Shown in pieces: positions 1 through 5,263 of a stretch of 5,263 nucleotides of DNA. Position numbers and translations under genes: made by a program. The stretch's first letter is position 1, and every line of letters starts with the position of its first letter. The DNA comes from Methylococcales bacterium (GTDB taxonomy: Bacteria > Pseudomonadota > Gammaproteobacteria > Methylococcales > Methylomonadaceae), in contig SHZG01000168.1 in NCBI GenBank assembly GCA_009692395.1, positions 1-5,263 on the forward strand, written 5' to 3'. The notes below the pieces were generated by a model. It was not told the origin of the DNA and did no database searches. It was given only the letters and a program-made list of their open reading frames with translations.

Positions 1-2
1 TA

Positions 3-341
3 CCCGCAATCGAACGGTTAAAACAAGGCTTGAATTTTGTTACAGATAATCAAGGCGAACTCGAACGCCTAACGCAAAGAAACATCGACCTTGTTTACGA
101 GCGCGATAATGCGCGTCATGACGTAGCCAGACTAACCGCTGAATTAACACGAACAGCCTCATTAAAAGCCGAAAATACCGCTTTAAAAGCCAAGCTGAAG
201 CAAGATAAAAGCCGCCATTGCCAATGTTTGACGGCTAAAGGCTTACAGTGTGACAAACCCGCTAAGCACGAAAATAAAATTAATGGCTTTATCGTGTTTA
301 CTTGCGAACGGCACTACAAATCATCTGCTCAAGCAAAATAA
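3..341 (+). CDS. Coiled-coil protein with C-terminal Cys/His cluster, 5' end outside window
   Basis: The frame is open from base 3 to the TAA at 339-341, giving 112 visible codons. A TTG at base 30 could be read as a start, but it has no well-placed ribosome-binding site and the frame stays open upstream, so I take the gene to be cut by the left edge. The first two thirds are charged and helical with leucine spacing (for example RLTAELTRTASLKAENTALK), which suggests a coiled coil. The last third has Cys at bases 219, 225, 249 and 303 and His at 312, giving C-x7-C-x17-C-x2-H from the second Cys, with TAKG between the first two. This resembles small zinc-binding modules (T-K-x-G-x-x-C, then C-x-x-H) common in phage and mobile-element proteins. 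The next gene begins 11 bases after the stop, so co-transcription is likely. Exact function is unknown; zinc binding is inferred. Confidence 0.65.
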   Translation, partial: PAIERLKQGLNFVTDNQGELERLTQRNIDLVYERDNARHDVARLTAELTRTASLKAENTALKAKLKQDKSRHCQCLTAKGLQCDKPAKHENKINGFIVFTCERHYKSSAQAK

Positions 342-352
342 CAGGTAACAAC

Positions 353-952
353 ATGACCACAAAAACTAAATCCAAAACTAAAGACAGTAATGCCGTGAAC
401 GTGCCATTAAAAAAAGACAAAGACCATGACGAGGCAATGGCTAATGTATTACTTAGACCGTCGGTACAGGCTGCTATCACTATCCAGCAATGGGGAAATC
501 AAAGTGATATTGGTTCGCTGATGGGCGAGTTATTTGTGCAAGTTGCTATAGTCAAAAATGGCGATATGGGGCGACCAGAAGCCATGTTATTAGCTCAAGC
601 CCATACGCTTGATGCCTTGTTTAACAATCTGGCACGTCGGGCGCAAAATCAGCAATATATCAAACAATTTGAAACTAATTTACGCTTGGCATTCAAAGCA
701 CAAAGCCAATGTAGGGCAACTTTAGAAACCTTAGCGGCTCTCAAAAATCCGCCTGTTATCTTTGCCAAGCAAGCCAATATCTCAAATGGACACCAGCAAA
801 TAAATAACGGCGTACCTGCTACGCACACGGAAAAAACACAAAATCAACCAAACGAACTATTAGTTGAGGCACAACATGGCAGCGAGACACTGGACACCCG
901 AACAACGAGCGCAACAATCGGCAAAGATAACGCAATGGCAACCTTGGAATAA
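353..952 (+). CDS. Conserved hypothetical protein of mobile-element type, 199 aa
   Basis: I chose the ATG at 353 because CAGG (342-345) sits 7 bases upstream as a ribosome-binding site. An in-frame TTG at 302 would extend the protein back into the previous gene and has no such support. The N-terminus is lysine-rich and low in complexity (MTTKTKSKTKDSN). The middle, about residues 40-145, looks like a compact helical domain with motifs such as LMGELFVQVA, AQAHTLDALFNNLARRA and FKAQSQCRATLETLAALKNP. The C-terminal tail is polar and rich in Asn, Gln and Thr. I recognise the central block as a recurring proteobacterial family found in phage-like or integrative regions, but I know of no assigned function. 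There is no signal peptide or membrane segment. It lies 11 bases after the previous gene, and its last 77 bases are also read by the next gene in another frame. Confidence 0.75.
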   Translation: MTTKTKSKTKDSNAVNVPLKKDKDHDEAMANVLLRPSVQAAITIQQWGNQSDIGSLMGELFVQVAIVKNGDMGRPEAMLLAQAHTLDALFNNLARRAQNQQYIKQFETNLRLAFKAQSQCRATLETLAALKNPPVIFAKQANISNGHQQINNGVPATHTEKTQNQPNELLVEAQHGSETLDTRTTSATIGKDNAMATLE

Positions 953-1088
953 CTCTACAGGGGCAAAAACGCCCGAAGGTAAGGCGATAGCATCACGCAA
1001 CGCATTTAAAGGCGGTACACGCGATTTGTTGCGTGATGTGGCTAAGTTATTGCGTGAACAAAAAGACTGTTTGAAGCGGATTACATGA
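876..1088 (+). CDS. Small conserved protein (WTPEQRA / STGAKTPEGKA family), 70 aa
   Basis: The start is the ATG at 876, with GAGG at 866-869 and a 6-base spacer, a good ribosome-binding site. A TTG at 864 in the same frame lies in that site and is rejected. The protein begins MAARHWTPEQRAQQSA and continues through ITQWQPWNNSTGAKTPEGKA to RNAFKGGTR, then a basic helical tail. This Trp/Pro-rich motif followed by TGAKTPEGKA and a KGG turn is a small family I recognise from phage-like and genomic-island genes. Its function is not known to me; the basic character would suit nucleic-acid binding, which is only a guess. It starts 77 bases before the end of the preceding gene, so the two probably share a transcript and may be translationally coupled. 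The ending looks natural rather than truncated. Confidence 0.75.
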   Translation: MAARHWTPEQRAQQSAKITQWQPWNNSTGAKTPEGKAIASRNAFKGGTRDLLRDVAKLLREQKDCLKRIT

Positions 1089-1136
1089 TATTAATCCACG
1101 TTGTTGGTGATTAGGTTCAAATACTAACAAAAATAC

Positions 1137-1155
1137 CTCATGCTATAGTAATGAG
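1137..1155. repeat. Short inverted repeat CTCAT-N9-ATGAG, possible operator
   Basis: CTCAT at 1137-1141 and ATGAG at 1151-1155 are perfect 5-bp arms around a 9-base centre that holds the candidate -10 element of hsdM. A repressor site overlapping a -10 would fit, but 5-bp arms can arise by chance, so this is tentative. Confidence 0.3.
1141..1149 (+). promoter_or_regulatory. Candidate extended -10 promoter for hsdM
   Basis: TGCTATAGT matches the extended -10 form TGnTATAAT with one mismatch in the hexamer. No good -35 hexamer is found 16-18 bases upstream (the bases at 1121-1126 are ATACTA), which an extended -10 can tolerate. Transcription would start near 1156, giving a leader of roughly 57 bases before the hsdM ATG. 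It is the best promoter candidate in the gap between the small genes and hsdM. Confidence 0.4.
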
Positions 1156-1161
1156 CTAAAA

Positions 1162-1181
1162 CAACGGATGTTAAGCCGTTG
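1162..1181 (+). other. Small hairpin in the hsdM leader
   Basis: CAACGG (1162-1167) and CCGTTG (1176-1181) form a 6-bp stem with an 8-base loop. No T-run follows, so it is not a convincing intrinsic terminator. It would sit early in the leader transcript from the candidate promoter at 1141-1149. It could be a leader structure or a protein-binding half-site pair; there is no direct evidence for either. Confidence 0.3.
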
Positions 1182-1212
1182 CCATGACTTCCCTTAAATT
1201 CAATCTTCAATT

Positions 1213-3261
1213 ATGTCCACTACCGAAAACCTGAACAACCTAGCCCAAGAGATATGGAAATCCGCTGAAAGTCTACGCGGTAAATTCAAAGCCTACGAAT
1301 ATCAAAACATAGTCTTGCCGATGATTACCTTACGGCGGATTGAATGCGTTTTAGAAAGTTTTCGCAAAAAAGAATTAGAAACCATTCAAGGGCGTTTTCC
1401 TAACGACAGTGAAGACCAGCTAAAAGTATGGTTAAAGAAAGCCGAAAAAGATTTCAGATTTTACAATACCAGCGAATGGGCATTTAAACAGCTAGATAAA
1501 GAAGATTTACAGGTTTTAGTTGATAACTTCACCGCTTATCTCAAAGCGTTTTCACCCAATATCACCACCATTATTGACCATTTCGGCTTTAAAGAAACCG
1601 TTCTCAAGCTGAAAAAAAACGGCTTACTGCCTACGCTTGTTAAGCAATATGCAGGGCTAGACTTAGGCTTGGATAAACTCTCTAACCTAGAAATGGGTTA
1701 CGTTTATGAAGAACTGCTACGACGATTTTCAGAACAAAGCGGCGAAGAAGCAGGGGAACACTTTACCCCGCGTGAAGTGATTCGCTTAATGGTTGATTTA
1801 TTAGACATCCAATTGACAGAACAGCAACCGACTATTTTTATTTACGATCCCGCTTGTGGTACGGGTGGAATGTTATCCGTTGCTAAAAAGCACGTTTTAG
1901 ACCGCATTACCGATTCACAACAACGCGACTTAGCAGAAGATAAAATTATTCTGTACGGTCAAGAATTGCAACCCCAAAACTTTGCGATTTGTGAAGCAGA
2001 AATGTTGCTGAAAGCCGATAAATGCCATATCAAAATTGGAAACTCGCTCATTCCTTATGACATAAGCCGTAAAGACTTAGGCGATCAGCTGAATGACGGC
2101 ATTGAACACCGTTTTGATTATATGCTCAGTAATCCACCGTTTGGCGTAACGTGGAGCGACTACAAAACCCAAGCGGAAAAACTCAACACCACCCGCTATA
2201 AAGCAGGAATGCCGCGTAGTAATGATGGTGCATTGCTGTTCTTACAAACCATGCTAGACAAAATGAAGCCGATAGCCCAAGGCGGCAGTAAAATTGCCGT
2301 GGTGTTTAATGGTTCACCGTTAAGTAATGGTGATTGTGGTTCAGGTGAAAGCGAGATTAGACGCTGGATAATCGAAAATAACTGGCTAGATGCTATCGTC
2401 ATGCTACCCGACCAACTGTTTTACAACACAGGCATTTATACCTATATCTGGCTACTCAGTAACAACAAGCCCGACAGTCATCACCAGCAAATTAAAATCA
2501 TAGATGCCCGCGAACAATCCGAAAAAGAGCCTAAATCCTTTGGCAACAAACGCAACCGTATGACTCAAGCGCATTTGCAATGGATAAAAGACGCTTATAA
2601 CCACCATTGGCAAACGGAAACACACCCACAAATCAAACTTTTTAAACCCACTGATTTTGCCTATCACAAAGTCAGCGTCGTGTTTTGGCAAACCGATGAA
2701 CACGACCAGCCCGCGTTTATCACTGAACCCTACGAAAAAGACCTTACCGCAGCCAATATCAAAAGAGAACTCGACTTTTATGACAGTGAAATCACGTTTA
2801 CAGGCGTGGTATTGCTAGACGATAAAGAACAGCCGTTTAAACTTACCTTAAAGCCCAATGATTCCTTTACTACCAGCTATCACAAACAATTAAAAGCCCT
2901 GTTTAAAGCCGAATTAGCCGAGGTTTTAAAAGGTGTTGATGACAAAGACAAAGCCAAAATAGAAAAAGCGTTTTTGAAAAGCATCATTGCGTTAGAAATC
3001 AGCTTTTATCACCGTCATTATGTCCAAGATAATGAATACATCCCTTATGGTGAAGACATTGCCGCTTTCTTAGAACGTGAAATTGCTAAACCGATTATTC
3101 GTTGGCAAGACAGCGATCAACTGGGTTATGAAATTCTGCCCAATAAATACTTTTATCATTACCAAGCCCCAAAACCCACCGCTGAATTATTAAAGGATTT
3201 TTGGCAGTTAGAAAACGATGCAGTGAATTTATTGAAAAGTTTAGAGAGTGAACAAGGTTAA
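1213..3261 (+). CDS. hsdM: Type I restriction-modification system methyltransferase subunit HsdM
   Basis: HsdM is the N6-adenine DNA methyltransferase subunit; two copies join one HsdS to make the modification enzyme, and HsdR adds restriction. Residues about 8-150 form the N-terminal helical HsdM domain (AQEIWKSAESLRGKF, YQNIVLPMITLRRIECVLE). EHFTPREV at 182-189 is the usual lead into the catalytic domain. DPACGTGG at 212-219 is the S-adenosylmethionine-binding motif I, and NPPF at 307-310 is catalytic motif IV of gamma-type adenine methyltransferases. At 682 aa it is longer than the roughly 530-aa E. coli K type; the extra C-terminal region, ending in the GYEILPNKYFYHY block and a helix, is normal for the larger HsdM branch. 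The reading frame is intact with both motifs complete. The ATG at 1213 follows an in-frame stop at 1195-1197, so no longer start is likely, but it lacks a clear ribosome-binding site. The stop overlaps the hsdS start as TAATG. Confidence 0.97.
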   Translation: MSTTENLNNLAQEIWKSAESLRGKFKAYEYQNIVLPMITLRRIECVLESFRKKELETIQGRFPNDSEDQLKVWLKKAEKDFRFYNTSEWAFKQLDKEDLQVLVDNFTAYLKAFSPNITTIIDHFGFKETVLKLKKNGLLPTLVKQYAGLDLGLDKLSNLEMGYVYEELLRRFSEQSGEEAGEHFTPREVIRLMVDLLDIQLTEQQPTIFIYDPACGTGGMLSVAKKHVLDRITDSQQRDLAEDKIILYGQELQPQNFAICEAEMLLKADKCHIKIGNSLIPYDISRKDLGDQLNDGIEHRFDYMLSNPPFGVTWSDYKTQAEKLNTTRYKAGMPRSNDGALLFLQTMLDKMKPIAQGGSKIAVVFNGSPLSNGDCGSGESEIRRWIIENNWLDAIVMLPDQLFYNTGIYTYIWLLSNNKPDSHHQQIKIIDAREQSEKEPKSFGNKRNRMTQAHLQWIKDAYNHHWQTETHPQIKLFKPTDFAYHKVSVVFWQTDEHDQPAFITEPYEKDLTAANIKRELDFYDSEITFTGVVLLDDKEQPFKLTLKPNDSFTTSYHKQLKALFKAELAEVLKGVDDKDKAKIEKAFLKSIIALEISFYHRHYVQDNEYIPYGEDIAAFLEREIAKPIIRWQDSDQLGYEILPNKYFYHYQAPKPTAELLKDFWQLENDAVNLLKSLESEQG

Positions 3262-4505
3262 TGAATACAACTAATGCGGCTATGCAAGAAAGCGGGGTTG
3301 AGTGGATTGGAGTGATTCCGCAGGGGTGGAAAGTTAAAATTATCAAACGTGATTTTGATATAAAGCTAGGAAAGATGCTGCAACCACTCAAAAAAACAGA
3401 ATTAGATACCGAAGAATATTATTTAAAAACGTCTAATATCTATTGGGATGGCGTTGATATTGGCGATATTAAAAAAATGTGGTTCTCGCCTTTAGATAAA
3501 GCAAATACAGAACTTCAATATAATGATTTATTGGTTTGTGAAGGCGGTGATGTTGGTCGTTCTACTTTGTGGAAAGAAGAAATAACGCCTTGTTATATTC
3601 AGAATGCAATTAATAGAGTAAGACCTATTCATAATGCTTCAACAAAGTATTTATATTATTGGTTATTTTTATTAAAACATTCTGGTTATATTGATGCAAT
3701 GGTTAGCCGCATAACGATAGCGCATTTAACCGCTGAAAAATTGGAACGGTTAGTATTTTTACTGCCGCCATGTTCAGAACAACAAGCCATAGCCCAGTAT
3801 TTAGATGAGCGTTGCGGCAAGCTAGATAAAATTATTGCGATTAAACAGCAACAAATAAAAACACTGGATGCCTTGCGTCAGTCGATTATTTATCAAGCCG
3901 TCACCAAGGGTTTAGATGCTTCCGTACTGTTGATAGATTCAGGCGTTGAATGGTTGGGAGAAATTCCAAAAAATTGGAAATTATCAAAGTTACGATATGA
4001 AATATCTATAAAAAACGGAGATTTTATATCGAATAAATTAGACCATGAGTCAGAATACCCTGTAGTAGGCGGTAATGGTTTTATGGGTAGAACTGATAGT
4101 TTTAATGTAAAAGGAGATATTATTGTTATTGGTCGTGTTGGTGCATATTGCGGAAATGTTCATTATATTAATGAAAAAGCATGGGTTAGTGATAATGCTT
4201 TAATTGTTGACACTATTAATAACAAAAAGTTTTTCACTTATTTATTAAATTCTTTTAATATAAATTCTATCGCAAATAAAACGGCTCAGCCAGTTGTAAC
4301 CGCGACCAATATCAAAGCCATTTATATTCCAATCCCAACATTTAATGAACAACAAGCCATAGCCGCCTACCTAGACCAAGAAACCCAACGCCTAGACCAA
4401 TTAAAAGCCAACCTAAACCAACAAATTAAGGTACTAAGCGATTATAAAAAGTCGTTGATTTATGAATGCGTGACAGGCAAAAAACGGGTTATTAAAGCTG
4501 GTTAA
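3261..4505 (+). CDS. hsdS: Type I restriction-modification system specificity subunit HsdS
   Basis: HsdS chooses the bipartite DNA target and scaffolds HsdM and HsdR. The 414-aa protein has two similar halves. Each opens with SGVEW(I/L)G-x-IP-x-x-W (residues 11 and 227), then a target-recognition domain, then EQQAIA (173 and 363) and a conserved helical spacer ending in (S)(I/L)IY-x-x-VT (QSIIYQAVTKG; KSLIYECVTGK). The first recognition domain includes LLVCEGGDVGRSTLW and the second YPVVGGNGFMG and IIVIGRVGAYCGNVHY, both typical of HsdS. Length is normal for the family and the frame is intact. The ATG at 3261 overlaps the hsdM stop by one base (TAATG), with AAGG at 3254-3257, so translation is probably coupled; a second ATG at 3282 is less likely. 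The recognition domains are more AT-rich (sample rows 15-35% G+C) than the conserved spacers (about 42%), as expected if they are exchanged between strains. The target sequence cannot be predicted by eye. Confidence 0.97.
   Translation: MNTTNAAMQESGVEWIGVIPQGWKVKIIKRDFDIKLGKMLQPLKKTELDTEEYYLKTSNIYWDGVDIGDIKKMWFSPLDKANTELQYNDLLVCEGGDVGRSTLWKEEITPCYIQNAINRVRPIHNASTKYLYYWLFLLKHSGYIDAMVSRITIAHLTAEKLERLVFLLPPCSEQQAIAQYLDERCGKLDKIIAIKQQQIKTLDALRQSIIYQAVTKGLDASVLLIDSGVEWLGEIPKNWKLSKLRYEISIKNGDFISNKLDHESEYPVVGGNGFMGRTDSFNVKGDIIVIGRVGAYCGNVHYINEKAWVSDNALIVDTINNKKFFTYLLNSFNINSIANKTAQPVVTATNIKAIYIPIPTFNEQQAIAAYLDQETQRLDQLKANLNQQIKVLSDYKKSLIYECVTGKKRVIKAG
3777..3794 (+). repeat. hsdS direct repeat, copy 1 (18 bp)
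   Basis: The sequence GAACAACAAGCCATAGCC encodes EQQAIA at residues 173-178, at the start of the first conserved spacer of HsdS. It is identical to the copy at 4347-4364. The copies are 570 bases apart (190 codons), so recombination between them would keep the frame and remove or swap one half of the gene. Confidence 0.9.
4347..4364 (+). repeat. hsdS direct repeat, copy 2 (18 bp)
   Basis: This is an exact copy of 3777-3794, encoding EQQAIA at residues 363-368 in the second conserved spacer. Nucleotide identity over 18 bases goes beyond the surrounding match, where the two spacers agree mainly at protein level. That suits a recent homogenisation or a recombination point. Confidence 0.9.
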
Positions 4506-4515
4506 AGCGGCTAAA

Positions 4516-4557
4516 AAAGGTTACATTACGCCTAAAAAATAATAATTTGTAACCTTT
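4516..4557. repeat. 10-bp inverted repeat, candidate operator of the XRE-ImmA gene
   Basis: AAAGGTTACA (4516-4525) and TGTAACCTTT (4548-4557) are perfect 10-bp inverted arms around a 22-base AT-rich centre. Arm centres are 32 bases apart, about three turns of DNA. The left arm covers a possible -35 and the right arm lies just after a possible -10, the layout expected for an autoregulated XRE-family gene. It could instead form a transcript hairpin, but no T-run follows, so a terminator is unlikely. A direct repeat CTAAAAAA (4511-4518 and 4532-4539) lies in the same region. Confidence 0.6.
4520..4546 (+). promoter_or_regulatory. Candidate promoter of the XRE-ImmA gene
   Basis: GTTACA (4520-4525) matches 4 of 6 bases of the -35 consensus and AATAAT (4541-4546) matches 5 of 6 of the -10, with a 15-base spacer, somewhat short. 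The start point would be near 4553, inside the right arm of the inverted repeat. This implies the gene can be transcribed independently of hsdMS. Confidence 0.35.
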
Positions 4558-4562
4558 AGGAG
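4558..4562 (+). promoter_or_regulatory. Ribosome-binding site that fixes the XRE-ImmA start
   Basis: AGGAG lies 9 bases before the ATG at 4572 and is the strongest ribosome-binding site in the window. It directly abuts the right arm of the inverted repeat. TTTAGG (4555-4560), which includes part of this site, is complementary to CCTAAA at 4531-4536. Confidence 0.7.
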
Positions 4563-4571
4563 TGAATAATC

Positions 4572-5263
4572 ATGATTGGCGAACGCTTACAACGAGCGCG
4601 AAAAGCGGCGGGTTTGTCTTTTCGAGCATTGGCTGAACAAGCAGATTTAAGCCATGCCACGATAGATAAGTTTGAGCGCGAACAGCTTAAGCCATCCTCT
4701 AGCCAATTGATTAAACTGGCTAAAATTTTGGGCGTTCGCACCGAGTATTTTTTTCGCCCGCAAGTCTTAACCATTGAAGGCATTGAATACCGTAAAAAAA
4801 GCACGTTGCCACAAAAGCAATTGGCTAAAATTCAAGCGGATATTTTTGACCAAGCCGAACGCTGGCATGAGTTGTTAGCCTTATATCCGCAATCACCGAT
4901 TAAGCCGTTTAGCTTGCCGTCCTGTTTACCTGAACAAGTCACCACAGAACACATTGAAGCGTTAGCGGTGGCGGTTCGTCATGCGTGGGATTTAGGCTTG
5001 AACTGTATCCCTGATTTAATCGACACCTTGGAATCACAGGGCATTATGGTGATTAGTGCAGCGGTGGACGGTGATAATAAATTTGATGGTTTAGCCGCGT
5101 TGGTGAATAAAATCCCTGTGTGTGTGGTGGGTGCATGGTGGGCAGGGGATCGGCAACGCTTTACCTTAGCGCATGAGTTGGGGCATTTGTTGTTAAAAAA
5201 CCGTGTAGACGCTTCATTGGATGAAGAAAAACTGTGTAATCACTTTGCAGGGGCATTTTTATT
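4572..5263 (+). CDS. XRE-family HTH / ImmA-IrrE metallopeptidase fusion protein, 3' end outside window
   Basis: The frame is open from the ATG at 4572 to the right edge, giving 230 codons. Residues about 2-60 are an XRE (Cro/CI-type) helix-turn-helix: IGERLQRARKAAGLSFRALA, then ADLSHATIDKFE and LIKLAKILGVRTEYFF. A linker leads to an ImmA/IrrE-type zinc protease domain: FDGLAALVNKIPVCVVG, then RFTLAHELGHLLL with HELGH at residues 201-205 (two zinc-binding His and the catalytic Glu). CNHFAGAFL at 222-230 matches the helix after the active site that in this family carries the third metal ligand region. Relatives of this fused type are about 350-390 aa, so roughly a third is missing. ImmA and IrrE cleave repressors (ImmR, DdrO) in response to DNA damage; fused versions are thought to act as regulators or toxin-antitoxin-like units. 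The gene follows hsdS by 66 bases on the same strand, with its own operator-like repeat. A role in controlling the restriction genes is inference. Confidence 0.93.
   Translation, partial: MIGERLQRARKAAGLSFRALAEQADLSHATIDKFEREQLKPSSSQLIKLAKILGVRTEYFFRPQVLTIEGIEYRKKSTLPQKQLAKIQADIFDQAERWHELLALYPQSPIKPFSLPSCLPEQVTTEHIEALAVAVRHAWDLGLNCIPDLIDTLESQGIMVISAAVDGDNKFDGLAALVNKIPVCVVGAWWAGDRQRFTLAHELGHLLLKNRVDASLDEEKLCNHFAGAFL

Noticed and set aside
302..352. N-terminal extension of the 199-aa protein from a TTG at 302
   Set aside because: It would overlap the preceding gene and lacks a ribosome-binding site, while the ATG at 353 has one at good spacing.
298..480. Minus-strand open frame of 60 codons
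   Set aside because: It lies opposite the end of the first gene and the start of the 199-aa gene, has no recognisable motif or supporting ribosome-binding site, and is a shadow of real coding DNA.
1092..1113. Bulged stem TAATC(c)AC / GTGATTA just after the 70-aa gene, considered as a terminator
   Set aside because: The stem is short and AT-rich with a bulge and no following T-run.
1184..1234. Possible 16-codon upstream frame overlapping the hsdM start (ATG at 1184, TGA at 1232-1234)
   Set aside because: It has no ribosome-binding site and no notable codon content. Coupling to hsdM is conceivable but unsupported.
1612..1620. A8 tract followed by C in hsdM, in phase as an A-AAA-AAC slippery site
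   Set aside because: A -1 shift meets a stop after about seven codons, no clear stimulatory structure was seen, and short A-runs are common in AT-rich genes. It is not a convincing frameshift or phase-variation site.
2196..2703. Two minus-strand open frames (2196-2402 and 2452-2703) inside hsdM
   Set aside because: They sit fully inside an intact, motif-bearing hsdM on the other strand and resemble no family.
3095..3391. Minus-strand open frame of 98 codons across the hsdM/hsdS junction
   Set aside because: It is opposite conserved ends of two coupled genes and shows no domain or start signal.
4556..4804. Minus-strand open frame of 82 codons opposite the HTH region
   Set aside because: The + strand frame encodes a clear XRE domain with a strong ribosome-binding site; the reverse frame is a shadow.

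Overview
The window reads as an accessory defence locus from a moderately AT-rich bacterium. Coding DNA in the conserved genes is about 42-45% G+C by hand count of sample rows. Protein style (HsdM, HsdS and the small upstream families) suggests a proteobacterium, perhaps a gammaproteobacterium, but nothing here fixes the taxon. All supported genes lie on the + strand. I saw no tRNA, rRNA, CRISPR array, transposase or integrase.

Left part (1-1088): three small, tightly packed genes of mobile-element or prophage flavour. First is the 3' end of a coiled-coil protein with a C-terminal Cys/His cluster. Second is a conserved 199-aa protein of unknown function. Third is a 70-aa protein that starts inside the second gene and overlaps it by 77 bases in another frame. 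Spacing and ribosome-binding sites suggest one transcript.

Middle (1089-1212): a 124-base gap with a plausible extended -10 promoter inside a short inverted repeat, then a small hairpin. It separates the small genes from the restriction-modification genes.

Core (1213-4505): the modification and specificity subunits of a Type I restriction-modification system. hsdM (682 aa) and hsdS (414 aa) are joined by a TAATG stop/start overlap. HsdS has the classic two-half layout: two AT-rich target-recognition domains, each followed by a conserved helical repeat. An exact 18-bp direct repeat lies at equivalent positions of the two halves.

Right part (4506-5263): a 66-base gap carrying a 10-bp inverted repeat placed over a candidate promoter. 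It is followed by a gene cut by the right edge, which encodes an N-terminal XRE-type helix-turn-helix and a C-terminal ImmA/IrrE-type zinc protease domain (HELGH). The endonuclease gene hsdR is not in the window and may lie downstream.

How they may work together: HsdM and HsdS form the methyltransferase (M2S), which with HsdR would be the full restriction enzyme. The XRE-ImmA protein, with its own operator-like repeat, is a candidate regulator of the locus or of an adjacent element; that link is inference. The most notable points are this protease-regulator beside a Type I system, its operator-like repeat, the signs of domain shuffling in hsdS, and the dual-coding overlap of the two small genes.
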